A stretch of 64,000 nt of DNA. Origin: Rotaria sp. Silwood1 (lineage: Eukaryota > Rotifera > Eurotatoria > Philodinida > Philodinidae). The notes beneath the pieces are model-generated. The model searched no databases and was not told the DNA's origin. It saw nothing but the letters and a program-made list of their open reading frames with translations. The stretch's first letter is position 1. Each line of letters opens with the position of its first letter. The DNA lies in the NCBI GenBank assembly GCA_905250075.1, contig CAJNOP010000045.1, positions 978,017-1,042,016 on the forward strand, written 5' to 3'. The position numbers and the translations under genes are program-made. Below, one piece after another: positions 23,400-37,200 of the stretch.

Positions 23400-24892
23400 T
23401 TCAAAAATAGAACAACAAAACGTCTAGTTTTTCCATGAACAATGTCAACAATAAAATCCCGAAAATTAAAAAAAAAATAAAAAATAAAAAAAAAGACAAT
23501 TTTCCTATTCTCATGTAAAAGTGATCATTTCTTGTACGTGTTGTATCTTGAAATATATATCTATGATTGTTTTTTTTTCTTTATCGACATATGGATAATA
23601 TCCAAAAGAAGAAGAGATAGAAAAAAAAAAATTGTGCAAATAAACAAAAAAAAAAATATATAATCTACATCATCAATCAATCGATATATTTATATCCAGA
23701 TGTTCTTTTGGATCGATGATTTTTTTTTATTATTTATAATAATCTTGAGGTAATCTAAAGTAAATCATCGAGATGATATTCCCATGATACTTGTTTGTTT
23801 TTTCTCTTATCTATCAAATAATAATAATAATTCAATTTTTCTCGTTTCAACAAACTATTATATGAAAGTAAGCGGATATAAGTAATCCGAAATTTTATTT
23901 CCTATTTCTCCTTTCAATAGATTTTAGCTAATCATTATCTATCGGGTAAATTGTTTTCACAAGAATGACTATTATTGGTAGATGCTGTTATAAATATAAA
24001 TATAAATAAGTACTTTTTACATGCATACGAGAACACCTGTTCTACTTTTAATAGCTTGCTACGATGCACAATGCACACGTAAAAGACCTGTCGGGGAAAT
24101 GCGCAACATACGCAGGAAAAAGAGAACAATATAGCTTATACTCTACCGTTAAAGAATGAATGAGTGGGAGAGAGCGCGAACGGACAAATGTCAACATATC
24201 AAATTCCTCGATCTTATTGGCGAACAACATCATTAAAGTAAAGAGCGTTGTTGATTAGTTGTAAAACTCATTCAAATATAGTAGCTATGAATTCTTTTAT
24301 GACAAATTTCTATATGACGAAATATTTTTCAAAAAACAATATCTATATGCATCCTGTTAGTTATAGGCGATTTTTGGGGTTTGTTAATTTGTCGATTTCC
24401 GGTGCGCAAGATAGAGATGATGGCTAGAAACAAAAACATTTGTACAAGAACGAGTTTTGTTTTTTTTTTCTCTATGACGATAACGATGACGATGTCGCCG
24501 ACGACTTGGATCAATATTGAGAACAACAACAGTCAAAGCAACGGGACTATAGTGAAGCAGTAAAAAAAAGAAGAAGAAGAGACATCACGCAGATTAGATT
24601 CCATAGAGAGAAATTAATTTTTTATTTGTACTCTCTTTTTCTACTCTGCCTAGCTGTGATTGAGGCGTACAAACGACATGCGAGCACACATACACATATA
24701 CGCGGAAAATCGCATTTTTTGATCTACGCTTCTCGCTTTCTTACTTTCTTTCTTGTTGATTTCCTATACTCGAACAGTATTAACTCATATGGGAACACTT
24801 GTTATTGGTATTAGCTATCCAACATAGGTCAAAACGAGATGTGTTTCTTCTTTCTTATAGGCAGTAACCAATCGTCACTATTTATAACAAAA
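23400..24892. other. Intergenic, 3'UTR and upstream of second receptor
   Basis: About 1.5 kb. The first part is the A/T-run-rich 3' region of the SR gene. A patch of higher GC with CpGs near 24,150-24,720 may be the receptor promoter. An acceptor-like TTTCTTATAG at about 24,851-24,860 lies 30 nt before the receptor ATG. No gene is seen. Confidence 0.4.
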
Positions 24893-26124
24893 ATGTCTAA
24901 CGATGAATTAATCATGATGACAACTTTATCATATTTGATTGTCAGTTTTATAATTCATGTTATATTTTTTATAACAACAATTTTTAATCATAAATGGAAT
25001 ATCGTAAATATATCACGAAACTTATTTTATCGATATTTCAAACAAACACCTACAAAAAAAATCAATACAGGTTAGTTTATTAACTATATACGTCTAGTTT
25101 TTGAAATAATATTATTAAATTAATTGACTGACAATTAAGAAATTAAGATTAAGTCAAAATATTGTAATATATTTATCCTTGTCGTTTTGCTATAGTAAAT
25201 TCCCCGTCATTGAATATGCAACAAATTTGTTCAAATGTTATAGAAACTGAAACATCAACATCTTTTGTGACTAAAAAAATCTCTTCTGTATCATCATGTT
25301 CACCATCATTATCATCAGATATTATTCTTGAATCTGAAACAATATTAAATCGAACAGTTCGTTCATTTGGTCTTCTTCTATGTACATTTTTATTACTAAC
25401 TAATTGGCTACGTTTGGGCATATACTTATTTCCAAAATTTTATCCAAATATTATACAATATTCATCAAATTTATGTTTTATACAAAGTTTTTCTCTTCAT
25501 GTTTTAACATTATTTCATTTAAATTTAACCATTGGTATACGTCTTCTATGGCATTATTGTTTTATATTCAATAAATATTGGCAAACAATAACATATCGTC
25601 GTGTATTAATACTTTTTCTATGTATTTTCATTGGTTCATGTATATTTACATGGCCAAGTATAAGTGATGAATGGGCATCAATTATATTTGATCAAATATT
25701 AAATATATGTATTGTTAATTATAGATTCCGTGTCTCATATACATTTTTTGTTTTATCATTTACTTGTATAATTCCATATTTACTATTAATCATATCACAT
25801 AATCGACAAATGAAATCTATAAAACATCGAATGTTAAAATATTTTTCAACATTTAAAATTAATCAACATAAACAAAAATTGAATATAATTCGACGAAAAA
25901 GACACTTTCAATATGCTTCATATATCATTCTCATCTGGTCATTTATTAATATTCTACTTTTAATATGCATACATACACCAACAGAACATGGAATAATAAT
26001 AAAATCTATAATATATTATGTACAAATAAGTGCGTTTCTTATTGATCCAATTTTGTATATATTTATTTTTCGTTCACTATCCATTATTACTTTATTACGA
26101 CCGACTGATGAATTTGAGTTTTGA
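24893..26124 (+). CDS. Divergent 7TM receptor-like protein
   Basis: Two exons (24893-25070, 25196-26124) join in phase 1 to 368 aa. The N-terminal exon carries a hydrophobic segment (LSYLIVSFIIHVIFFITTIF). The long second exon begins with a Ser/Thr-rich hydrophilic stretch and then has a run of membrane helices. A Cys (NLCFIQSF) precedes a TM3-like segment, and another Cys lies before TM5 (ILNICIV). The TM3 end reads IGIRLLWHY rather than D/ERY, and the last helix has DPILYIFIF, resembling NPxxY. The basic loop between TM5 and TM6 (HRMLKYFS to RRKRHF) fits a G-protein-coupled receptor. The hydrophilic block after the first helix is odd for a class A receptor, so helix numbering is uncertain. 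The ATG chosen follows a possible acceptor. Confidence 0.7.
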
Positions 26125-28264
26125 AAAATGTTAATAATTTTTCAATTAATAAATAAAAACATGTTTGATGTCATTAATTAATTCGATTGATATGTTGCAT
26201 TAAAAGATAGAATATTATGACAAAGATGGCATTTTTTCTATATTAAGAATATAGCTCCTGTGGATTGTTTGCATTAACCATGATCTGTTGTTTTTGCTCT
26301 ATTCCCGGAGCACTAGTCAAAATACATGAAATAGAATACAAAGAATTTGAAATTGATCAAAGGCTAACATTGATTTTTCCTGTTTTTTCCAACAAATAGG
26401 CATTGATTTTAAAATCTATGTTTTGCATTAGACAAACCTTAAGAATAGATCCGCTAAAAGCGTTTTAACACTGATTATAATTGGTGTCAAAGAAACCGCT
26501 AGGAGTCGTTTTTGAAAATAGGAATAAATCAATAGCTTGAATTTCTAATCATAATTCAAAGCTGCTGAATTCCTAGCGATTCGTGATACCAGTTATGTTC
26601 AGTTTTGAATGCTCTTTCCGAATCTATTCTTAAGATCTACCTAAGGCAAAATACAGTTTCTAAAAATCGATTGGGATTAATGGAAAAAAAAGCAAAATAA
26701 ACGTGGATCTTGAATCAAGATCAAAACCTTTGTATTCTATTTCATATATTTTGATTACAGGTTAGGATAGAGCAATAACAACAGATCATGATCGATATAA
26801 ACATTCCACAGAAACTAACAGAAAGAAAAAACGCCGTCTTTGACATCATATTTTAGGAATTGGTGAATCCCTAATTACATGTAGGTTTTTGCTCAGACGA
26901 TAGGACATGTGTAGATTTGTTGATGAAGACTTTCTCTATCCAATGGTGTATATACTATCGAATTCTGTTGTATACCACGGAAAGAAAATAGAATTGAAGA
27001 TATTATCGATTTCACATTTTTTTAAAGATCTTCTCATGTTAGAATTTAATTCAATAGTATCTATATTGTTTGATAGTCCACATTATCTACTTGCATAATT
27101 TGTATAACTTTGCTTGATATTCCAGTTCTAATGTGACTAATACAAGTTTGGAAAACAAATTGGACATGTTCATCATAATGCTACTTGAGATAGTATTTAT
27201 AGTTTCATGTTAGACAATCTAACGTATGGTTTCTATACACAGAATTGTAGAGATTATTTTGCTCTTAAAAAAATGATAAGTACATTAGTCCCATGTCCCT
27301 TTATTTGTTGATACTTTACTTAGACATTATTATGTAAAATTGCGTATGTTATCTATAGCTGCTATCTATTAGAGCTATTTTATTACTATTTCTGGAAGAA
27401 ATCGTATGCAGACTTTGACGATCACACAAACAGAAAGTCTTCCAAAAAAAAAGAGAATCGCTAAAATCAACAGATACAATCAATCATTGCTAATACTAAA
27501 CAGTTTTCAGCTTTGTTTTCAAGAGTAGATTGGTTTTTATTAGCATCTTTATTAATAATATTGTTTCCTGATTTCGTTCCATACCTAAACAATTCATTTA
27601 TTGAATCTTCATCGGTTATTTCATAAGAGCAAAGAAATCTTGACAATTTTGTATATTGCAAAAAATAAATTTCAGACAGCCAAACATGAAATTATAAATA
27701 CTATTTCAAATACCATTATGAAAAATATGTGCAATTTTTTTCAAATTTTCTTAGTCACATTAAAACTTGAACATCCAATATACTAATATAGATTATGCAA
27801 GTAGATAGTATGCATGATTGAAGAAAATAGATATCATTGAATTAGATTTTAGTACAGAAGAATCTTCTTAAAAAAATGTTAAATCCATAGTTTTTTCAAT
27901 TCAATTTTCATTCACGACATGCAACAGATTTTGATATTATATATATTGTTAAATAGAGGAAGTTTACTTCTAGAAACCTATTACTATTCTGTTCTTTCGT
28001 TAAAGTCGTATAACTGCCTTTCGCTAAACTGATGTTGAATATACAGGTTTATTCAATGGAAAAAAAGTTTTTGAATTAATAATATTATGTCACATTACCT
28101 TGTTTTTTTTTCTCTCATTTCAATAAAAAATAAAATAAAAAGAACACTTATGATAATAAAAAATAATCATTTATTTCTACTCGTTCAAGTGAATTCTAGT
28201 GAACGAATTAATATTCTCTTACGCAAATTTCATTTATCGATTTATCACATAAAATAATAGGAAT
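26125..28264. other. Intergenic with one foldback element
   Basis: The first part contains a degraded inverted-repeat element (26216-26850). From 26,850 to 28,264 only AT-rich sequence is seen; short frames there have no recognisable domain. The right end includes the 3' flank of the ankyrin gene. Confidence 0.45.
26216..26850. mobile_element. Old foldback (inverted-repeat) element
   Basis: Sequence from 26216 (TATGACAAAGATGGC) is mirrored at its right end (CCGTCTTTGACATCATA, ending 26850). Matching blocks, including ATGATCTGTTGTT, TGAAATAGAATACAAAG, CTTAAGAATAGAT and CGCTAGGA, run inward on both arms to about 26510 and 26565. The arms agree at very roughly three bases in four, so it is much older than the element at 18.6 kb. 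There is no coding content. A target duplication is not clear. Confidence 0.75.
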
Positions 28265-29533
28265 TTATTTTTTTGTTTTGTGCAGTGTCAAGCCACTAGA
28301 TGTGCTACTACGTCGTCGATGAATAACTTTCTGTGATACACCAGTTCGAAAAGGTGATGGTGCATGATGATGGCTACTATCACGTCCATCTACAGCACTC
28401 ATTTCAGGTGAATTATCGAATAATTCACTTGGTAATTCAGTACTTAACGGAGGATGAATGGTTTTTCTATATGATGGTGTTTTAAATCTTTGTAATTCAT
28501 TAATCATTTTTGAAAAATCATTACGCCATGTTGATGATGATGAATTAAAAACAGAACTTTGACTTATTAATGGTGATGCAGCAAAGTCAGCTCGGTTTTT
28601 AGCTTGATTAGTAAGTGATATATCAAGACTTTCGTTACGTTTAAGTGTTATACGACGTGATTCAATTGGATCAACAAATATTGGTGGTGGATAAACAACA
28701 TTTTCATTATTATCATTTAATGTAGTTGAAAAATGATTAAGAAAATTTTTCGAACTTGAAACACATATTGGTACTGATGCAACTGATTCAGTATGATTTG
28801 TTGTTAATGTTATTGAACGCATTCGAACTGGTATTGATGAACGTCTTTCAATTACTTGTTTAATAGTTAAATGTGATACATTTGTATTTGTTGGTATTTG
28901 ATTATTACGTTCATGAAGTATTATATCATTACGTAATAAATTTTGACAACGTTCATGTTTTAATGCACAAGCAATATCATATGCTGTTGATCCACGATGA
29001 TTTTTAATTGTTATATCAATTGAATAACGTTTCATAGCATCAAGAATAGAACGAGTAATATCAACATTACCGGTTGAACATGCATAATGTAAACATGTAT
29101 TCCCATAAATATCTGTTGTTCGATTAAGATCAAAATCAAGTGAAGCAAGATAACGTCGAACTAATATTGGTCGTTGTGTTATAATAGCATAATGTAATGC
29201 ATTAAGTCCACGTTGATCTTGATCTTCTACTTTTGCCCTATATTCAAGTAAAGTCATAGCAATATTTTGTGCCCAACAATCATTATCAATAAAACAACAA
29301 TACATGAGTCCATTACGACCTTCATTATCACGTTCACATGCATCAGCTGAACCTGATTGCAGTAAATAACGAATTAATGAAAAATAACCTTTTTCAAAAC
29401 AATAAAGAAGTGAACGTTGAATAAGGCCACGTTCTAATTTAATCATATGAACTGATGGTACTTCACGAAATGGTACACGTTGTCGTGTTGTAAGCATATT
29501 TGTTGCAAATATCGATTGATAAGAGTCATTCAT
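28265..29533 (-). CDS. Ankyrin-repeat protein
   Basis: Single-exon frame of 422 aa. Residues about 35-210 form four or five ankyrin repeats with typical cores: GRNGLMYCCFIDND, GLNALHYAIITQRP, YGNTCLHYACSTGN and GSTAYDIACALKH. The remaining half is low-complexity, rich in Ser, Asn and Arg, with no recognisable domain and a basic C-terminus. Ankyrin repeats mediate protein binding; no catalytic part is present. The layout, N-terminal ankyrin block with a disordered tail, resembles vertebrate ANKRD34-like proteins only loosely, and no orthology is claimed. Its start lies about 0.5 kb downstream of the end of the eL6 gene on the same strand. Confidence 0.85.
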   Translation of the reverse strand: MNDSYQSIFATNMLTTRQRVPFREVPSVHMIKLERGLIQRSLLYCFEKGYFSLIRYLLQSGSADACERDNEGRNGLMYCCFIDNDCWAQNIAMTLLEYRAKVEDQDQRGLNALHYAIITQRPILVRRYLASLDFDLNRTTDIYGNTCLHYACSTGNVDITRSILDAMKRYSIDITIKNHRGSTAYDIACALKHERCQNLLRNDIILHERNNQIPTNTNVSHLTIKQVIERRSSIPVRMRSITLTTNHTESVASVPICVSSSKNFLNHFSTTLNDNNENVVYPPPIFVDPIESRRITLKRNESLDISLTNQAKNRADFAASPLISQSSVFNSSSSTWRNDFSKMINELQRFKTPSYRKTIHPPLSTELPSELFDNSPEMSAVDGRDSSHHHAPSPFRTGVSQKVIHRRRSSTSSGLTLHKTKK

Positions 29534-30051
29534 GATTAAAATCTGTTTGAATGTTGTACAATTATATTTAAATTAAATTTTTTTACTATACATTTTATAC
29601 TAAGATTTTTTAAACTTTGTCTAAATCATAAAGAGAAAAAAAGAAAGGCAGAGAGGAGGAGAAAAAGGGAGGGAATAGGAATGTACAACTATAAGTGTTT
29701 GATCCATTAGATGAATGAAGTATGTTGACTGTTGTTTTTGATTCATTGTTGGCGAATAAGAAAAAAAAAAGACCTAGTTCAAGAGAGAGATTGAATCAAT
29801 AAAATGATAATACTTATGAAGTTTGGCAATTAAAACGTTTTTTTTTCGTTTGTGATTCTTTTTTTATTTTCTGTTCTTTCTTTTCATTTTTTTTTTTTGT
29901 TAACGGATAGAAAAACGAAAAAAATTTCTCTATGAAATCGAAACAAAAAACAACAAAAACGGCAACATAATAATGGTTGTTATAGAATAATTGTTGGATT
30001 TGTTGCTTATGATATTCAGTTGTTAATAATTTTGTTTTTTTCCTTTAATCT
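29534..30051. other. Intergenic between ankyrin and eL6 genes
   Basis: About 0.5 kb, rich in purine and T runs (for example an AG-rich stretch at 29,640-29,680). It should include the eL6 3'UTR and the ankyrin promoter. No gene is seen. Confidence 0.45.
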
Positions 30052-32242
30052 TTAAAATCTCAACTTATGTGGTAAAACACCATTCCAAAGTTGAAAACGA
30101 TTTTTAAGATAACGACGGAGAATACGTGAATCGGCATGAGTTTTAATAGCATTAAGAACTACTTTATCAACATTAGTTTGTGCTTGATTACGTTCTTCAC
30201 TGAGTTTTGGTTTCTAAGAAATAGAAAAAGAAAAAAACAGTTATTTTTAATACAAAATTGGAATTGTTTTCTATTACAATCAAAAAAAAAATATCGACCT
30301 TTTCTATTTACAAATAATTTCTTCTCTAATAAATCAAAATAAAGTTCATTAGTTCGAAATAACACTTTCTATGTTTACAATGAAAATAACTAGAAAAGAA
30401 GTGTCATTCAATCAAAATACCAAAGATTATATTCATGCTGATCATAATTCAAAAGTATCCAAAAAATAAAACATTGAAAGAAACGGTATAATTTCAGTGC
30501 AGTTAAATTTCGTATACTATTATTTCTGTGCTCTTCATATCTGTAGTACACTTAACAGGAATATTGTGAGAAGAGTTCGATAGTTCATAAAAAGAATCTG
30601 AATCTGTAAAATCATCAATTCTTTTTTTCATTCTTGAGATTCAAGAATTCAGTATATATATATGATATTGTTTTGTTTAAGTATTGAAATATGTAATGTC
30701 AACAATTCAATTGTGAAAATTTCTCAAAATAGGCTCAAAGTTTTTCTTTTCAATCTATTTGTTGATTTAACGGTTTTGGTTCGAAGAGATACATTAGAAA
30801 CGATTGAACGTTAATCTACAGCGAAGAAGTGACTCTCTGTCTTTTCTGATCTTCAGAATTTTATTTTCTTCTCCAAAGTGAAAATGAACAATTTTTTGTC
30901 TCTTCATTGAAAATATTGCACTGTGGAAGCCAAATCATATTATTCAATACCACCTGTTAGTAAATATTAGATAAAAACTGTTACAACTAATTGATTTTTT
31001 TTCTTAAAACATTTTCTTCCGTGAAAGGATAGGACTAATGATTCCTCTTGGAATACATATTCATAGGTTTAACAATTTCAATGTCATGCTGACATATTCA
31101 TAATGATCACTTAAGAAATTTTCTCTAATGTAATATTTAATCGCATCTTTGGATATAAAACTTAGATTAAGAGCTGCAATTTTCAAGATTGATTTGACAT
31201 CTTATCAAGAACTGAGAATAATATATGTAGAGTTTTCTTTTGAATTTCAATAGTTAATTTTACCTCTTTCTTTGAATCGAAGATATCTTTTTCAGCATTT
31301 TTTTTAGCTGGACGAACACGTTTAAAAAATTTATCATCGAATTCATCGAATTTACCAGCTGATAAATCAAGTTTTGTACTTGTTGCAATAACATATATTT
31401 GATTAACGCGACGTAATGATACACCATTCAATTTATATGGACCTAATAATATAAAAAAAAAAACAAACATTCCATTTCAAAACAAAATCAAAGTTCTTTA
31501 CCAGTGACTAACAAAAGTCCAGATGATAAGTGTTTAACCACAACAACACGCTACAAAGAAAAAAAAAACCAAAACCAAGAATATAAATTAGAAAAAATCT
31601 GAATATCTTACTTTTCCTGCATGTTTTCCAGCAACAAGAATAACAACGGTACCAGGTGTAAGTGTTGATCGAAAACGACGTGGATGACTGCTGAATTTTT
31701 TTCGTTTAACCGAAAATTTCTTTGGTCGTTCTTCAGTTGGATAAAAACGTGGCTAGAATAATAATCAATAAAATAAAATCAATCATAAGAAAATTAAGTA
31801 TACATACCAAACGTTTTGTTCGTACAAGACGTTCTTTACCATTTCGTTCACCACCAATTGTTTTCTTTTTAAGTGCTGGTAATCGTTTTTTTTTCTTTTG
31901 AATACTACCAACTGTTTTTTTAGTTTTATCTTCTTTTAATTTTGCTTGTTGTTCTTTCCATTTACCGATACGATATAATGCACGTCGATGAAACATGCGA
32001 CCACGTGAAAATCGCATAAGACCATTGGTATTTAATAATCGATTTGAATGTGAATTGACTACTTTTTTACCACTAGTTGTTGTTTTAGGTTTTTTTAATT
32101 TTGATCCAACACCAAGTGTACTAACCAATTTTTTTTGTGGTTGTTTTGTTGTTGTAGTTGTTGTTTTAACAACAGTCGTTGTTGTTGTCGTCGTTTTAGC
32201 TTTAGCACCTGTTGGTACAGCTTTAGCTGAAGGAGTTGACAT
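30052..32242 (-). CDS. RPL6: 60S ribosomal protein L6 (eL6)
   Basis: Five exons (31808-32242, 31612-31752, 31502-31550, 31264-31442, 30052-30213) give 321 aa. The core matches eL6: PRFYPTEERPKKF, TPGTVVILVAGKHAGKRVVV, LSSGLLLVTGPYKLNGV, SLRRVNQIYVIATSTKLD and the C-terminal GVLPHKLRF. It is a component of the large ribosomal subunit. The N-terminal extension is longer than usual, with runs of Thr and many Lys, typical of the basic tail of animal eL6. The last intron (30214-31263, about 1 kb) is far larger than the others. Ribosomal-protein introns often host snoRNAs, but none could be convincingly seen in it. Confidence 0.96.
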
Positions 32243-34254
32243 GATCGAGATTTATTTTGTCTCTAGAAAAATAATTTCAAGAAAAAAAAATAAATAAAAA
32301 ATAGATTTTAATGATTTGTAAATGAAATTTTTGTATTTTTCTTAAATAAAAAGATAAAAAATTGAGTGCAAGAACTGTATATATGTTTATAAATGTAAAA
32401 TAAGCAAGGTAAAATAATGTTTATTGATCCTCCAATCAAAGTTAAGTGTTTTAATGAACATTCAGATTATAAGTAATAAATATTTATTATATGAATTTTT
32501 ATAATGATTTTTATTCAAAATTCTTATCAATTTTTTAAGAAATTTTTTAAATAGTATAATAATAAATATGATTGGTAGATAGTATTTCCTGCATGGTAGT
32601 TAAACTGTGCTGTGGATGAGTCATTAATCTTTAATCAAGAGCTGGTTTTGTTCCTTCCTACGCGACAAGTAATGATACTTTTTATTATCATTGTATTCTT
32701 TTAAAAATTCAGAAGATTCACAATTTTATGTTCGTATCATTGAATTAGTAATATGATAGAACTAACTATGTTTTGTCAATATTCATTGATTGTAACTTCT
32801 AGTTTTTCTTTTTATTATCTATTTATTAAATGACAAACTAATCAAAATCATATGGATTTTTATTAAATTAACTTATTTAAAAGTATATATGATTAATTTG
32901 ATGTTTTTCTTTTTTTTTTAAACAGAAAATATGCATTATTTTATCATCTTAGTTTTTTTTTTATGATGTATCCATGACAAGCAGATGAATGACGATTTCC
33001 TGTCGCCAGTTTCATTCTTTGTGATAACATAGACATATATATATATGTATGCATATGTATAAAGACAAAAAATGTATTATGTCCATTTCTATCATCACTT
33101 TTCGTGTGTTCTTTTTGTTATAAGTAATATGGTTTTAGGTGATTTGCTAAACTTTAGTTATGAAAGTTAGTCGTCATCATTGTTTATTTCTTGACAGATG
33201 TAGTGTTGAGACAGAAATATAAAGACGAGAAGTTCATATTTTCTAGTTTTGTGTATGTGTGTGTACATTGTAACTTAATGTGTGATCAAGATAAGTAAAC
33301 AGTTCGACTAACTACATATAACATTATACTATATGTTATTGCCAAAAACAAATTTATCGGAAAAAAAAATGCAGCCTATTTATATAGGTCTCAATTGATG
33401 CTAGTTGCAAGAATTTGTTTTATAGTCTGAATGACCTTGCTATCAAACATGTAAACAGTAGACAGATCGTGCGCGTCCAATTCGCACTTCGAGGTCATAT
33501 TTGACGTCAGCAGCAATAGCAACAGTATTAGAAGTAAAAGTTTGTGTCTCTCGCTTACTGCCTCTCCCTTCCTTTTACTAATACTAGCATCGTCTAATAA
33601 TCATTACGGATGTGTGTGTGTGTGCCGAATCAACATGATATGTCGATTAAAGTAAGACTAACATAAGCATAACTAAGATGCGATGCCATCTGAAACTCAC
33701 AGCTTGGTATGCAATGATGCTAGTGTGTTTACATTTATGGGTTAAAACAGACCAAGAGAAAGGGATGATGATCATAGAATGGTAACAAACGACTTATTGT
33801 CCATAATTGCTACATGCACACACAAACATCACTGTGCCATTTGTTCTCTTCTCGTTTAGTAAACGGGCGGACGAGCTAAACGGGGCCTATGTTATAACGT
33901 AAATACAAGCAGTAGTTGTTACGAGACAAAGACGAATTGGATGGGCCAAATAGGAAAGAACAGAGAGAGAGAGAGAGAGAAAGAGACAGCAATTCCTTCT
34001 CTTTCCTTTCAACTTGTTGTTAACCCTTTGGTCTATCGACAGTGAATGTGCGCAGCCTACACAAAGATTTTTTCTTGCGGTATGTCAATATGCATAGAGA
34101 AACGTGAGAAAAAGAACATAACGATCATCTTAGTAACTCTTTCCTTTTTTTTTTTTATTATTATTATTACCATTATTATCATCTCGTATTTGTTCTGCAT
34201 TTATTTGAAGATTTTCTTGTCAGAAACAATATCTAGATAAAATAATACAAAATT
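32243..34254. other. Divergent upstream region of eL6 and GRAF genes
   Basis: Two kb between divergent genes with no supportable coding frame. The part from about 33,450 to 34,050 is noticeably richer in GC and CpG than the rest and contains a GA microsatellite, which suits a promoter or 5'UTR of the RhoGAP gene. Confidence 0.45.
33961..33990. repeat. GA microsatellite
   Basis: A run of AG dinucleotides, imperfect at its right end, lies in the upstream region of the RhoGAP gene. Confidence 0.85.
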
Positions 34255-37200
34255 ATGGTACTTAAATTACCACCACTTGAATTTACAGAAGCACTTACAG
34301 ATTCACCAGAATTTCGTGAAAAATTACGGCAACATGAAAATGAACTTGAAAATACATCAAATGCAATCAAAACATTAATTAAAAAATTAAATGAAGTTAT
34401 GGTTGCTAATAAAAGTAAATGATACAACAAAAAAATTTATAATCATAAGCTTTGTTTGTTTTTTTTTTTTTGAATAGCTTTATCAAAAGCATCAAGAAGT
34501 GTTGCTGAAACATTGAAAAGTTTTAAATTTTTTGTTGTTGGAAGTAAACAAACAGATGAAGAACGAGATATAGGTTTGATATTTTAATGAAATATTAAAA
34601 AAAAAAAGAAGATTCTTTTCTTTTTTTTTTTTAAATTTTAATTAGAATCATCTCTTTCATATATGGGTGAAGTATTACATCGAATTGAAGAAGCTAGAGA
34701 TGCACTTGTAAGTTTTTAATAATGAAATAAAAATAAACATATTTCTATAATTATTTTCATAGAGTGCTTCATCGGAAACATATTTAAAAAAATTAGATGA
34801 ATTTCGAAAAACAACAATTGGAAAAGCAAAAGTTTGTTTTGATTGATAATTTTTAATTTAACTTTTTTTTTTTTTTGTTTTTCATTTAGAATAAAAAAAA
34901 AGAATTTGATAAAACAACTCAACGTTATTGTACTTTAATAGAAAATAATATGAAAATACCAACAAAACGAGCAGATCTATTTCAAGAAGTAAAAAATTTA
35001 ATAGAATAAAAAATTCTAATTAAATATCATTTTTATTTTAGGCTGATGCAAATCTTTTAATTCAAACAAAAAAATTTCGTGAAGAAACACTTGATTATGT
35101 TTTTTTATTACAACAAGTTCAAGAAAGAAAAAAATTTGATTTTGTTGAAACAGTAATTAATTTAAAAAAAAGAATTTTAGTTTTTGAACAAAATAAAATA
35201 TTTTTTTTTTATGTATTTAGCTTTTGGCTTTAATGCTTAATTTTCTATCATTTTATCATGCAGGTAAAAAATAGAAATAATTTAAAATTATTTAGAAAAC
35301 AAATTGATCTCTATTAGGTCAAGAAATTTATAAAGAATTTGATTATTTTATAAAATTTTTACATCATCGTGTATTAAAAGTAAGAATGTTTTATTTCTTT
35401 GATTAATTGAGAAATGAATTATTCTTTTTTTTTTTGTTCTTTTAGTGTCGTGAAAATTTTGATTGTTTTCAACGTGAAGGTGAAGATTTAAAATGGAAAA
35501 TGTTAATGGTAAATAACATTAAAGAATTTATATTGTAATAAAATCTTTTCTTTTTTAGCGACCGGAAGATCATTTACTTCGAAATCAAGAATATAATCGT
35601 GAAGGTTATTTATTTCTTGTTGAAAGAAGTATGAAAAAAAAACAAAACAATAATAATTATTTCCGATGAATTGATTTTTGTATTTTTTAATAAAATTTTG
35701 TTTAGATAAAATTATTGGTACAACAGCATTAACAAAATATTATTGTCAATATCGAAAAGATATTAGTCTATTGAGAATGATTAATTTTACACAAACGAGT
35801 ACAAAACAGGTAAAATTAGATTTAATAGAACAGAATTTTTTTTATGTGTACAATACTACTTCGATTAAAATGTCAAAATATTGAGTTGAATTCAACCGAG
35901 ACAATGACATTTTCTAATGTTTGATAAAGGTGAAAAAATAACTAGAGAGAAATTTTTGTTTTGATTTAAAACTAAATTAAACACGATATTCTCATTTACA
36001 ATATTTTTTTTTTTCTAAGAAATAGAATTAAAAAAAAAAAACCAAATAATGTTAATTCTTTATCTATCATTATAATTTTAGAAAAGTCAATAATGAATAG
36101 AATATTAGTATCTCCGATATATTGATAGTATGAGTAGATCGATTAGCAGTACGTTCACGATTCTTGCAAAAAAATAACGTCGCACATAGCTCGAGGATGT
36201 TTCATTTAATAAGCAATGGTTTACTCTACTATTTTTGTATGGTACGAGTAAAATTAATTATAAGGAAATATAATCATTTAAATATTCTATAAAATGACAT
36301 TCATCTAGGCAAAACTGTATGGATATCTATTAACTCTGGTACGATCAATTGGGGTCAGCGAAGACCTTCCAGCTAGTTTCATCACACTGTTATAAGTGTA
36401 GAGTATTAGATAAAACTGATCATATTCCAGATATGCTCTAGTGAAAATTAATAGAGTATGCTGATTAATATCTGCCAATTACGGTCAACTATTATTTATA
36501 TGCGTTGACCATTGCAAAATATATGTGAACGCTTGTTGACTACCAGGAGTTTGCCTGGACTCCAAATAAAATTGATCGTTATACAATGTATTCATGGTAT
36601 TTAATCGAACTATGTCCTTTTAAATATACGTTGAGAACACTTAGTACAATACATTGATAACATCAGTCAATCAAATGCAGTTGTTCTTATTATGTAAAAC
36701 AGTTCGAAATAGATATGAAGACTGAATAGTAACATAGAATTTCAATTATTTTGACTATAAAGAATAATAAGATCATACAATAGGTTCAAACTAACTGTTT
36801 TTCTGTTTGTCCCTTCTTAACATTAAGTTTTCTCTAGAGTCTTCATATGTCCATGATAAACAATTAACAGTTTTATGTATTATATTTATTTTATCAATTG
36901 TTGTCCTAAGGGACACCAGGTGTACAACAAGTGATAGTCCTTAAGGTGATCATGTTGAGACTAATTCTGTCGAATAGGACTTTTTATCCTGATAATAATA
37001 TTTTTTTTTTTTTGAATTAAGTTTATTTATGTCATCTTTGTTGTACAAAACAAAAACAAATATTGACAATATACGTATATATATATATATTGATGGACTT
37101 AAAAATTGTTTAGAAAAGAATACTTAGAAAATCAAGATTCTTCAAAAATCAGTTTTTTATGATCCACAATTGAAGCTTTTTGAAAATAGTTTCATTAGAT

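Noticed and set aside
30214-31263. snoRNA in the long last intron of eL6
   Set aside because: TGATGA- and CTGA-like boxes occur near 30,496-30,617 on the minus strand, but spacing is too large and no terminal stem is evident.
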